A stretch of DNA of 30,046 nt from Methylophilaceae bacterium. Its GTDB lineage: Bacteria; Pseudomonadota; Gammaproteobacteria; Burkholderiales; Methylophilaceae. The notes below the pieces were generated by a model. The model did not search any database. It was given only the letters and a program-made list of their open reading frames with translations, and was not told the DNA's origin. The stretch is taken from positions 1 to 30,046 of the forward strand of contig SPJO01000111.1 of NCBI GenBank assembly GCA_006844635.1, written 5' to 3'. The position numbers were made by a program, and so were the translations under genes. Shown piece after piece: positions 7,085 to 15,024 of the stretch (position 1 is the stretch's first letter; the number at the start of each line of letters is the position of its first letter).

Positions 7085-8877
7085 TACTTATCCTCTACTT
7101 TTAAAATCGCTAAGAAGGCTTCTTGTGGAATTTCCACATTACCAACTTGCTTCATCCGCTTCTTACCTGCTTTTTGTTTTTCTAACAACTTACGCTTACG
7201 CGACACATCACCACCATAACATTTAGCCAGCACATTTTTACGCATCGCTTTGACCGTTTCTCGCGCAATAATGTTCGCGCCAATTGCTGCTTGAATCGCA
7301 ATATCAAACATTTGACGCGGAATTAATTCGCGCATTTTCGCCGCAACTTCTCGACCACGATGCACACTGTTTGCACGATGTGCAATCATACTCAGCGAGT
7401 CAACACGCTCACCGTTCACCATAATATCAAGTTTTACTAAATCTGCCGCACGAAATTCTAAAAACTCATAATCCATGGATGCATAACCACGCGAAACTGA
7501 TTTCAAACGATCAAAAAAGTCTAAAACCACTTCATTTAAAGGCATTTCATAACTCAGCATGACCTGCCTGCCCATATATTGCATATTTTTCTGAATACCG
7601 CGTTTATTGTTACATAAGGTCATGACTGGCCCCACATAATCTTGCGGCATTAACAGGTTGATGTTAATAATCGGTTCGCGCACCTCTTCAATCATAGAGG
7701 GCTCTGGCAGTTTTGATGGGTTCTCTATTTGCACCACTTCACCCGATTTCAGCAACAACTCGTAAATCACAGTCGGTGCTGTCGTGATTAAATCCATATC
7801 GTACTCACGTTCTAAACGCTCTTGTACAATCTCCATATGCAGCAAACCTAAGAAGCCACAACGGAAGCCAAAACCTAAGGCTGATGAGTTTTCTGGCTCG
7901 AATAGCAAGCTTGCATCATTCAAGCTAAGTTTCTCCAACGCAGTTCTTAACGCTTCAAACTGGTTTGATTCAACAGGATATAGTCCGGCAAAGACCTGCG
8001 GCTTCACATCTTGAAAGCCGTCTAAAGGCGTAGCCGCTGGGTTATCAACCAAGGTAATCGTGTCGCCGACTTTTGCTGCTGCCAACTCTTTAATACCTGC
8101 AATCAAAAAGCCTACTTCACCGGCTTTCAATGAAGTTTTCTCTAAAGACTTAGGGGTAAATACACCCACTTGCTCACACAAATGCTGCGAGCCCGTTGCC
8201 ATCATCTTGAATTTATCTTTACGTTTAAGCTCGCCATCAATAATTCGCACCAGCATCACAACACCAACGTAATTATCAAACCAAGCATCAATCACCAATG
8301 CCTTAAGCGGTGCATTGAGGTCACCAGTTGGTGCTGGCACTTTTGCAATAACCGCCTCCAACACATCTTTCACGCCCACACCAGTTTTTGCTGAGCAATG
8401 AATAGCATCACTGGCATCGACACCAATCACATCTTCGATCTCTTGCATCACCCGTTCAGGCTCTGCCGAAGGTAAATCAATTTTATTCAGCACAGCCGTC
8501 ACTTCAACACCTAAGTCAATCGCGGTATAGCAGTTCGCTACACTCTGTGCCTCGACGCCCTGACTCGCATCAACGACCAGCAAAGCGCCTTCACAAGCAG
8601 AGAGAGAGCGACTGACTTCATAACTAAAATCAACATGGCCCGGTGTATCAATTAAGTTCAGTTGATAGACTTCACCATCATTCGCTTTATATTGCAGGGT
8701 TGCTGTTTGCGCTTTAATCGTAATGCCACGCTCACGCTCAATGTCCATGCTATCCAGCACTTGTGCTTCCATTTCTCGATCTTCTAAGCCACCACACTGA
8801 TGTATCAAGCGGTCTGCGAGCGTCGATTTACCATGGTCAATATGAGCAATAATGGAAAAGTTACGGATGTTCTTCAT
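7084..8877 (-). CDS. lepA: Elongation factor 4 (LepA), ribosome-associated GTPase
   Basis: LepA/EF4 is a translational GTPase related to EF-G that affects initiation and 30S biogenesis. The 597-residue product matches the family length and has AHIDHGKSTL at 11-20, GITIKAQT (switch I), DTPGHVDF, NKIDLP and SAKTGVGV, followed by EF-G-like domains and the LepA-specific C-terminal domain (VSRKRKLLEKQKAGKKRMKQVG). It is the first gene of the eight-gene operon. The leader contains a perfect hairpin at 8903-8921. The ribosome site upstream of ATG is weak (AGAAG). In many relatives mucD lies directly upstream; here a plus-strand gene intervenes. Confidence 0.98.
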   Translation of the reverse strand: MKNIRNFSIIAHIDHGKSTLADRLIHQCGGLEDREMEAQVLDSMDIERERGITIKAQTATLQYKANDGEVYQLNLIDTPGHVDFSYEVSRSLSACEGALLVVDASQGVEAQSVANCYTAIDLGVEVTAVLNKIDLPSAEPERVMQEIEDVIGVDASDAIHCSAKTGVGVKDVLEAVIAKVPAPTGDLNAPLKALVIDAWFDNYVGVVMLVRIIDGELKRKDKFKMMATGSQHLCEQVGVFTPKSLEKTSLKAGEVGFLIAGIKELAAAKVGDTITLVDNPAATPLDGFQDVKPQVFAGLYPVESNQFEALRTALEKLSLNDASLLFEPENSSALGFGFRCGFLGLLHMEIVQERLEREYDMDLITTAPTVIYELLLKSGEVVQIENPSKLPEPSMIEEVREPIININLLMPQDYVGPVMTLCNNKRGIQKNMQYMGRQVMLSYEMPLNEVVLDFFDRLKSVSRGYASMDYEFLEFRAADLVKLDIMVNGERVDSLSMIAHRANSVHRGREVAAKMRELIPRQMFDIAIQAAIGANIIARETVKAMRKNVLAKCYGGDVSRKRKLLEKQKAGKKRMKQVGNVEIPQEAFLAILKVEDK

Positions 8878-8902
8878 GATCTTCTAATTTAGACAAACAA
8901 AT

Positions 8903-8921
8903 AGAGCGCTAATAGCGCTCT
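8903..8921 (-). other. Perfect inverted repeat in the lepA leader
   Basis: AGAGCGCT, a 3-base spacer and AGCGCTCT form an 8-bp perfect stem 26 bases before the lepA ATG. There is no proper T-run on either strand (minus-strand continuation is ATTTGTTTGTCT). It could be a leader hairpin, a weak terminator or an operator. A possible -10, TAAAAT (8941-8936, minus strand), would start transcription a few bases before the hairpin, but no -35 is convincing. The rest of 8878-9141 shows nothing else I can support. Confidence 0.5.
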
Positions 8922-9141
8922 TAACAATTGGCGTGATTTTACTACAAATGCTTGATTGGTTTGTAATTAATTGTTTTAGGGTGCGTTCCTGTGTTCAACA
9001 ACTTTTAACACAACCCATTAATTTAAATAATCAAAACAATACGCTAGATGTTAAAATGTTGAGTGTATGTTGATGCATAGCGGCATCTACTAAGTAAGCT
9101 ATTTTTTAACCCCTCACTGCAGCAAGCAAGAAATACACTTC

Positions 9142-10686
9142 ATGAACCAATCAAACAAAAACATTAACCAAGAATGGGATGTTATTATCATTGGAACTGG
9201 CATGGGTGGTGCAACTGTCGGTTACAAACTAGCACAAGCAGGCTTTCAGGTTCTTTTTGTTGAAAAAGGTGGAGACGTCCAAAGTAATGACGGCTGGACT
9301 GATGAGCAAAACCCTGAGAAACGCTTAGCTGATGGGTGGTGGCCCCAACCGTTTAGCCAGCAAAAACCTTCTGGAAAGTTTGACCGTTACCACATTGCTG
9401 TTGGTTGCGCGCGTGGAGGCTCATCTATTCATTATGGCGGATCATTAGAACGTTTTGAAGCAACCGACTTTGACACGCTCAACAGTCACGACCCATCACA
9501 AAAAGCATGGCCAGTTTCATTTGAAAGTTTTAAACCTTACTACCTAAAAGCAGAAACACTCTACGGCATTACGAACAGCATCAATGGAGATCGGCCGCCG
9601 CTTACAGAATGGGATCAGAACTTTCTTAGTGTAATGCAAGGAAACGGACTTAAACCAGAACGCTTAAATGTTGCAATTAAATACGACCAACAATGCACCG
9701 AGTGCATTGGAGAGGTTTGCCCACGAAAATGCAAAAGGGAGGCGAACACAAGCTGCTTAGAAAAAGCGATTGCGCTTCCAAATTGCGAAATTTTAGACCA
9801 CTGTGATGTAACTAAGCTTGAAGCCAATGCATCACACATTCAACACATAGAGGCAAATCATCAAGGCAAAAGCATTCAGTTACGCGCTAAAAAAATAATC
9901 CTCAGCGCTGGCGCAATGAGTTCGCCAGTTATCTTACTTAAATCAGCCAACACTTATTGGCCTAATGGTCTAGCAAATAGCTCAGACCAAGTCGGCAGAA
10001 ATTTAATGTTCCATGTGGGCGATATGTATGCAGTCTGGGCTAATAAAAAGTTAAGCCGAGAAGGCAAACAAAAAAAGTCTATTTCAATCCGAGACTTTTA
10101 TGTCAAAGATGGATTGCGTCTTGGACATATTCAAAGTCTAGGGGTCGATGCAGGCCAAGGCCATATTACAATGTTTATCAAAGATATGTTGCGGCGATAC
10201 GGCATCCATAATGAACTCGCGCTTAAGCTGATAGCAAAGATCCCAGCCACCATTGCTTCGTTAGTGCTGGGTAAAGCTACATTGTTCGGCATCAATATTG
10301 AAGATGACCCCAGCGCTGATAATCGCGTAGTGCTTAATGAAAACGAGCCTAACGGTGCTAGTTTCAGCTATCAAATTACTGAGGACATTCAGCAACGCGC
10401 GGACATCTTATATAAAGCATTCTCTAAGGGTGTAAAGCCATGGCGAAGCTTGCGTATCATGCCATCAATAGAAATTAACCATGGACATGCATGCGGAACT
10501 TGTAAGTTCGGCACCGACCCTAAAACGAGTGTGCTCGATGCAAATTGTAGAAGCCATGATATCGAGAACCTATATGTAGTTGATTCATCCTTTATGCCGA
10601 GAAGTGGCGCAGCAAACCCAAGCCTAACAATTGCAGCAAATGCGATAAGAGTAGCAGAAAGAATTGCCGATTCTCTGAGAACGTAA
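9142..10686 (+). CDS. GMC-family FAD-dependent dehydrogenase/oxidase with cysteine cluster
   Basis: A 514-residue flavoprotein of the glucose-methanol-choline oxidoreductase superfamily. The N-terminus has the FAD-binding fold VIIIGTGMGGATVGYKL at 14-30 ending in VEKG. GCARGGSSIHYGG at 88-100 fits the second FAD/active-site block. The C-terminal half has HACGTCKFGTDP at 449-460 with the likely catalytic His449, then NLYVVDSSFMPRSGAANPSLTIAANA at 477-502 with Asn492. Between them lies Cys185-x2-Cys188-x4-Cys193-x3-Cys197, with Cys205 nearby, a spacing reminiscent of the iron-sulfur ligands of FAD-dependent sugar dehydrogenases and of cholesterol-oxidase-like members. No signal peptide is visible. 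Substrate cannot be predicted. It is opposite in strand to both neighbours and followed by a strong terminator, so it is a single-gene unit. Sure of superfamily, not of reaction. Confidence 0.88.
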   Translation: MNQSNKNINQEWDVIIIGTGMGGATVGYKLAQAGFQVLFVEKGGDVQSNDGWTDEQNPEKRLADGWWPQPFSQQKPSGKFDRYHIAVGCARGGSSIHYGGSLERFEATDFDTLNSHDPSQKAWPVSFESFKPYYLKAETLYGITNSINGDRPPLTEWDQNFLSVMQGNGLKPERLNVAIKYDQQCTECIGEVCPRKCKREANTSCLEKAIALPNCEILDHCDVTKLEANASHIQHIEANHQGKSIQLRAKKIILSAGAMSSPVILLKSANTYWPNGLANSSDQVGRNLMFHVGDMYAVWANKKLSREGKQKKSISIRDFYVKDGLRLGHIQSLGVDAGQGHITMFIKDMLRRYGIHNELALKLIAKIPATIASLVLGKATLFGINIEDDPSADNRVVLNENEPNGASFSYQITEDIQQRADILYKAFSKGVKPWRSLRIMPSIEINHGHACGTCKFGTDPKTSVLDANCRSHDIENLYVVDSSFMPRSGAANPSLTIAANAIRVAERIADSLRT

Positions 10687-10701
10687 TCATGATTAAGCAG
10701 T

Positions 10702-10733
10702 AAAAAGCCCGCATTGAGCATGCGGGCTTTTTT
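10702..10733. terminator. Bidirectional rho-independent terminator between GMC gene and mucD
   Basis: A stem AAAAAGCCCGCA / TGCGGGCTTTTT with loop TTGAGCA (10714-10720). The GC core is seven bases and runs of A and T flank it, so each strand ends in a U-tract. It lies between two convergent genes and should serve both. Confidence 0.93.
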
Positions 10734-10742
10734 GTACAGCTT

Positions 10743-12146
10743 TTATTTCTTCACTTTAATTGGCACGTATAAAGTACTGTCTTCTCGCTGTACCAATATG
10801 GCAATCGTTTTGCCTGCTGGAACTGCGTTGATTTGCTTATTAAACTGATTAACACTTTGCGTTTCGCTGTTATTCAGCCCTAAAACAACATCGCCTCGAC
10901 GAATGCCTGCTTCTGCAGCAACACCCTCACTATTCACCACCAGCAAACCATTTTTGCCATTCAGCTTTTTCTTTTGCTGTGCGGTTAACGCCTTCAACGT
11001 TAAACCAATTCGATTAGCGGCTGCTTTCGCCGGCGCTTTGGAATTTTGGCTAATTTGCACACCATCGGTTGGCATTTCACCTATACGGAAATGCAGCCTT
11101 TTTGCTTTACCTTTCCGTAACACCTCGACCGCCACCAACTTGTTCGGCTTAGTTGAACCGACAACACGTGGCAAATCACTAGAAGTTGTAATTGTTTTAC
11201 CATCAAACTTGGTAATAACATCACCCGCTTCTAAACCACCTTTATCAGCTGGGCCATCCTTTTCAACGCCAGCAATCAATGCTCCTTTGGTATTTTTCAT
11301 ACCAAACGATTCAGCCAACTCTTTTGTTAACTCTTGAATCGCCACACCTAACCAACCACGTGATATTTTCCCTGTCTCTTTAAGCTGCTTAGTAATATCA
11401 ATAGCCACGTCGATAGGAATACTAAATGACAAGCCGACTGAACCACCGCTGCGACTATAGATTTGTGAATTAACACCGACCACTTCTCCATTCAGATTAA
11501 ACAGTGGCCCACCTGAGTTACCAGGGTTAATCGCAACATCTGTTTGAATAAATGGCACATAGTTTTCTTGCGGTAATGCACGGCCTTTCGCACTCACAAT
11601 TCCTGCGGTCATGGTGCTCTCTAAACCAAATGGAGAACCAATTGCAGCCACCCACTCACCTACCTTCAATTTGGAAGGGTCGCCAATTTTAACCTTAGGT
11701 AAGTTACTCGCTTCAATTTTGAGTAGCGCAACATCTGTACGCTTATCCGCGCCAATAATCTTCGCTTTAAACTCACGCTTATCAGATAGTTTCACTAGCA
11801 CTTCATCTGCCGCATTCACAACATGCGCATTTGTCAAAATATAGCCGTCATGGCTAATGATAAAGCCTGAGCCTAATGATTGAGATTTGTATTCTTTACC
11901 TTGATTGGGCGCGCCAGGAATACCAGGGATGCCAAACCGCTTAAAGAACTCTTCAATATTCGGGTCGCCATGAAAGGGGCTACCACCACGACGCGTTACT
12001 TGCGTGATACTAATATTAACCACTGCTGGGCCTTGCTGTTCTGCAAGCACAGTGAAGTCAGGTAGGCTCGTAGCGTATGCATGTGCTCCCTGCGAAAAAG
12101 TGAACGTTAATACAATGGCAATTGCGGATATCAATTTATTCAACAT
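10743..12146 (-). CDS. mucD: Periplasmic serine protease MucD (DegP/HtrA family)
   Basis: A 467-residue HtrA-type protease that degrades or refolds damaged envelope proteins and dampens sigma-E activation. A signal peptide covers about residues 1-23 (hydrophobic IAIVLTFTFS, cleavage after AHA). The trypsin-like domain has His108 in LTNAHVV, Asp138 in RTDVALLK and Ser211 in NPGNSGGPL, and two PDZ domains follow (about 255-345 and 375-465). AAAGGT lies seven bases before the ATG. It ends the rpoE-rseA-rseB-rseC-mucD run, the mucD position known from Pseudomonas and betaproteobacteria. DegQ-type naming is possible, but the context favours mucD. Confidence 0.96.
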   Translation of the reverse strand: MLNKLISAIAIVLTFTFSQGAHAYATSLPDFTVLAEQQGPAVVNISITQVTRRGGSPFHGDPNIEEFFKRFGIPGIPGAPNQGKEYKSQSLGSGFIISHDGYILTNAHVVNAADEVLVKLSDKREFKAKIIGADKRTDVALLKIEASNLPKVKIGDPSKLKVGEWVAAIGSPFGLESTMTAGIVSAKGRALPQENYVPFIQTDVAINPGNSGGPLFNLNGEVVGVNSQIYSRSGGSVGLSFSIPIDVAIDITKQLKETGKISRGWLGVAIQELTKELAESFGMKNTKGALIAGVEKDGPADKGGLEAGDVITKFDGKTITTSSDLPRVVGSTKPNKLVAVEVLRKGKAKRLHFRIGEMPTDGVQISQNSKAPAKAAANRIGLTLKALTAQQKKKLNGKNGLLVVNSEGVAAEAGIRRGDVVLGLNNSETQSVNQFNKQINAVPAGKTIAILVQREDSTLYVPIKVKK

Positions 12147-12161
12147 TAATTTACCTTTACT

Positions 12162-12641
12162 TTATTGAAATTTAATCGTTTTTTCTGTTGCTTCTACAGT
12201 ATCTAGACGCAAAATTTTAGGCTGCTGACTTTGGTAATAAGTATGACCCGTTGCATGCCCTTTTACCCAGAAATAACCTAGCACCAAACCAATAGCAGCG
12301 CCTATCATGGCCGCCACATCTGAAGTGTGCAGTTGTGATACTAATATGGAGCCAATTAGCATGGTTACAAGAGGTACGATATATAAAAGCAATGCACTTT
12401 TCATCACAGCGACCTCGTCAATGCCAACGATAACACTTTGTCCAACAGTAGCATTAATCGTATTTTGCGCCTTAAAGCTAGTCGCTTTATGTGCAAATAT
12501 TTTGCCCCAAATAGAGTTACCACAACCACGCGTTTGACCACAAAGGCCACACGCTGTTTTGCGTACGACCTCTATCGTGGCAAGTGGTTGCTTATTTGAG
12601 TTAGCCTCAACAGCTAAAATAATTGCGGATTGCTCTATCAT
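12162..12641 (-). CDS. rseC: RseC/MucC family membrane protein (SoxR-reducing system component)
   Basis: A 159-residue inner-membrane protein. The N-terminal cytosolic part has a cysteine motif Cys31-x2-Cys34-x5-Cys40 (CGLCGQTRGCG) characteristic of RseC. Two transmembrane helices follow at about 80-102 and 108-128. RseC is linked in E. coli to SoxR reduction with the Rsx complex and has a minor positive effect on sigma-E; the cysteines may bind an iron-sulfur cluster or a flavin partner. It lies between rseB and mucD on the same strand, as in E. coli and Pseudomonas (mucC). Confidence 0.9.
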   Translation of the reverse strand: MIEQSAIILAVEANSNKQPLATIEVVRKTACGLCGQTRGCGNSIWGKIFAHKATSFKAQNTINATVGQSVIVGIDEVAVMKSALLLYIVPLVTMLIGSILVSQLHTSDVAAMIGAAIGLVLGYFWVKGHATGHTYYQSQQPKILRLDTVEATEKTIKFQ

Positions 12642-12675
12642 GTTAATGACTTAGTGGGTATTTTTATGAAAAGGT

Positions 12676-13650
12676 TTACTTTTTAAGACTAACGGCTTTT
12701 GCGATGGTTTGCACCGTCATTTCTGGCACTTCGCCTACCACAATCACTTGGTGACCTTCGATGACATTGGCACACATATTGGTCGACCCCATCAACATAT
12801 GTCCTTTTTTAGGCCGCTGCCCTTTTGCTAGCGGCTCAATAAAAACAGAAACTGAAGCGATACCATCTGAAAACACCATTTGATCAACCATGGTATTTTT
12901 ACCACGCACATGCCGTTGGATATGATTGATTTTTTGATAGCCTGCCGGTAAATTTGTCACTTGCCAGTTATTATCAACTTCAGTCACAGGGCCGTTTTTC
13001 TCTGTGACATATTGCTTGCTAATATCAATTTTTGGCTCAAACCAGTTGGGGTTCTGAGAATTCAACATGCTGATTTTATTAAAATAAATCTGCTCCAAGG
13101 TGTTATTTCCTTCGTTCAACAGAGTCATTTTCAGGATCAAACCAAACTTAACATCTGTCCACACCTTATAACGATAGCGGTAGGCATCAACAGGCATTAA
13201 CTCGACAATTTGTGCCTCACGATTGGCCACAAATTCTGTCCCTGCCAACTCCGCACTATAGTTTGCTTTAATGATACTTAAATCTGTTGGCAACATCGCT
13301 GGGAAAAGGTTTTTACCGCGACGTTTTTTAATAATGACATTTTTATTGGTTGGCTGAAAAATAACAATATCATTGCCTTTGCTATAGACTTCACGTTGGT
13401 TAGCATCCAAAACAACGTTTCGTGCCACTTCACGGCCTCCATGATTCATGTGTGTAATCTCAACGGTTCGCGACTGCTCCCCATTCACATAAATAAATTG
13501 ACCTTCATAGTTTAACTCGCGTGCCGCATAGGCAGACTTTTCAAGCACTTGCCATGCATCTAGTGTTTGCTGGGTTTCTGAAGTGTCATCAGCTGCTAAT
13601 ACACAGTAGCTCGTTGCGAACAGCACGAGCGCCAAGCCAAGCCGAAACAT
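12676..13650 (-). CDS. rseB: Sigma-E regulatory protein RseB/MucB, periplasmic
   Basis: A 324-residue exported protein with a signal peptide (LGLALVLFATSYCVLA, about residues 4-19) and the RseB fold. The N-terminal LolA-like domain starts around AWQVLEKSAYAARELNYEGQFIYVNG, and a smaller C-terminal domain lies around FSDGIASVSVFIEPL. RseB binds the periplasmic part of RseA, protects it from DegS-type cleavage, and is displaced by mislocalised lipopolysaccharide or lipoprotein. The ATG overlaps the rseA stop by one base (TAATG), consistent with coupled production of the two partners. Confidence 0.95.
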   Translation of the reverse strand: MFRLGLALVLFATSYCVLAADDTSETQQTLDAWQVLEKSAYAARELNYEGQFIYVNGEQSRTVEITHMNHGGREVARNVVLDANQREVYSKGNDIVIFQPTNKNVIIKKRRGKNLFPAMLPTDLSIIKANYSAELAGTEFVANREAQIVELMPVDAYRYRYKVWTDVKFGLILKMTLLNEGNNTLEQIYFNKISMLNSQNPNWFEPKIDISKQYVTEKNGPVTEVDNNWQVTNLPAGYQKINHIQRHVRGKNTMVDQMVFSDGIASVSVFIEPLAKGQRPKKGHMLMGSTNMCANVIEGHQVIVVGEVPEMTVQTIAKAVSLKK

Positions 13651-14126
13651 TATTGCTGGGGCTCCGTGAAGCTCGCTGACTGGATATAATAAGATGAACC
13701 GCTTGGTGCTAAAGATTGGTGTGCTTGTAAATACTCAATTGGTAAACTTTTGGCAATTTCTACAGGTGCTAATTCTTCCTGACCGCCCAGCTCTAGCTCA
13801 AATACCATCAGACCTACAAACATGACAGCCGCTACGGATGCCGCAACAGACCAGAACACTGGCGTTTTCATCGTCCGTTTACTAGCTGGAGTGCTCTGCG
13901 CTTGCTTATTAATGGCTAACACTGTCGGCTCTGCTTCTAAGGCTTGCAATACTTTTTCGCTAAAATCTGGTTGCATCTCAGCATCGCCACGAATAGCATC
14001 ACCAATCAAGTGATAATGCTTCCATGCATCTTTCACCTTCTCATTTGACTTCATCGCTGTGATGACGTGTTCAGAATCGTCAATCTCAACTTCGCCGTCA
14101 ATTAATGCGGACAATTGTTTTTTCAT
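13650..14126 (-). CDS. rseA: Anti-sigma-E factor RseA/MucA
   Basis: A 158-residue single-pass protein. The N-terminal cytosolic part (MKKQLSALIDGEVEIDD, then AWKHYHLIGDAIRG at 34-47) is the sigma-binding RseA domain. One transmembrane helix lies at about 90-110 (FWSVAASVAAVMFVGLMVFEL), and a periplasmic tail of about 48 residues would contact RseB. Regulated proteolysis of RseA releases RpoE. TAGAGG lies upstream of the ATG. The gene lies 52 bases after rpoE and overlaps rseB by one base. Confidence 0.95.
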   Translation of the reverse strand: MKKQLSALIDGEVEIDDSEHVITAMKSNEKVKDAWKHYHLIGDAIRGDAEMQPDFSEKVLQALEAEPTVLAINKQAQSTPASKRTMKTPVFWSVAASVAAVMFVGLMVFELELGGQEELAPVEIAKSLPIEYLQAHQSLAPSGSSYYIQSASFTEPQQ

Positions 14127-14178
14127 ACCATACCTCTAAAGCATTAAACCATTAAAAAAAAGTCAACCCAATCAAACC

Positions 14179-14808
14179 TTACCAGCGCTTATGGTCTGGG
14201 GTATCTAATAAAGGGCGTAACTTACCAGCAATTGTTTCACGCGCCCTAAATATTCTCGAACGCACAGTGCCAATCGGGCACTGCATAATCGTTGCTATCT
14301 CTTCGTAACTCAAACCCTCCAATTCACGCAAGGTAATTGCCGTGCGTAAATCATCGGGCAAACCTGCAACGGCGTCATTGACCGTTTGTGCAATTTGCTT
14401 GGTTGCCATCGCCGTTTCAGGCGTTTCCATTGAGCGCATTTCATCGCCGCCCTCAAAGTTCTCTACGTCTTCAATCTCAACATCTTGAATCACTTGCGGC
14501 TTCCGCCCAAGTGAAACTAAGTAGTTCTTCGCAGTATTAATACCAATCCGATATAGCCATGTATAAAAGGCACTATCGCCTCTGAAGTTATGCAAAGCAC
14601 GATACGCTTTAATAAACGACTCTTGCACGACATCTTCCACTTCGGTCTGATCACGCATCATACGACTTAACAAACGACCTAGTTTACGATGGTACTTTTC
14701 CACCAGCAAACCAAAGGCTTTTTTATCGCCAGCCTGCGCACGCTCAACCAACACCTGATCAAGCTGCCGGTTCTCATTTACTGGCATATCATTTGGCTTA
14801 CTCGCCAT
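14179..14808 (-). CDS. rpoE: Envelope-stress sigma factor RpoE/AlgU (ECF sigma)
   Basis: Region 2 (KAFGLLVEKYHRKLGRLLSRMM, DVVQESFIKAYRALHNFRGD, FYTWLYRIGINTAKNYLV) and region 4 (LPDDLRTAITLRELEGLSYEEIA, CPIGTVRSRIFRAR) are intact, and the C-terminus LRPLLDTPDHKRW is standard for beta/gamma RpoE. Transcription of envelope-stress genes is its role; RseA holds it inactive. The start is uncertain. ATG 14808 gives 209 residues, near the family length, with AAGGA six to seven bases upstream. An in-frame ATG at 14922 has an even stronger site (AGGAG) and would add 38 residues. The open frame to 14982 is unlikely because it begins inside the predicted -10 box. Confidence 0.92.
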   Translation of the reverse strand: MASKPNDMPVNENRQLDQVLVERAQAGDKKAFGLLVEKYHRKLGRLLSRMMRDQTEVEDVVQESFIKAYRALHNFRGDSAFYTWLYRIGINTAKNYLVSLGRKPQVIQDVEIEDVENFEGGDEMRSMETPETAMATKQIAQTVNDAVAGLPDDLRTAITLRELEGLSYEEIATIMQCPIGTVRSRIFRARETIAGKLRPLLDTPDHKRW

Positions 14809-14978
14809 CTGCCGTCCTTGTTCATCTGTTTTTTTCATTTTAACATCGCTAGTATACGATGTAAGTGATGATTCAACGAAACCAGAACGTGATAATTGCT
14901 CTATATTTTTTGTTTGTAGCATGCCCTCTCCTAGCCATATCTCAACATAATCGGCTTTATACTTTGCTAGCCTAACTA

Positions 14979-15007
14979 TCAAGACACAGTTAAACTACGA
15001 TAAGTTC
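14979..15007 (-). promoter_or_regulatory. Putative sigma-E promoter driving rpoE operon
   Basis: On the minus strand TGAACTT (-35; core 15007-15002) is followed by GTCTTGA (14985-14979). GAACTT is 16 bases from the G of GTCT. The known sigma-E pattern is GGAACTT then GTCTGA/GTCTAA at about 15-16 bases, so this is a close match, one base wide at most. The start point would be near 14972, upstream of both candidate rpoE starts. It sits in the rpoE-nadB divergent gap. Autoregulation is inferred. Confidence 0.68.
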
Positions 15008-15024
15008 ATTCATTCTTAAGATTT

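Noticed and set aside
9077..9095. GATGC/GCATC inverted repeat upstream of the GMC gene
   Set aside because: Five base pairs with a 6-base loop; too weak to call.
14809..14982. RpoE start at ATG 14982
   Set aside because: This codon falls in the predicted sigma-E -10 element, so it would not be in the transcript; the extra residues are unlike family members.
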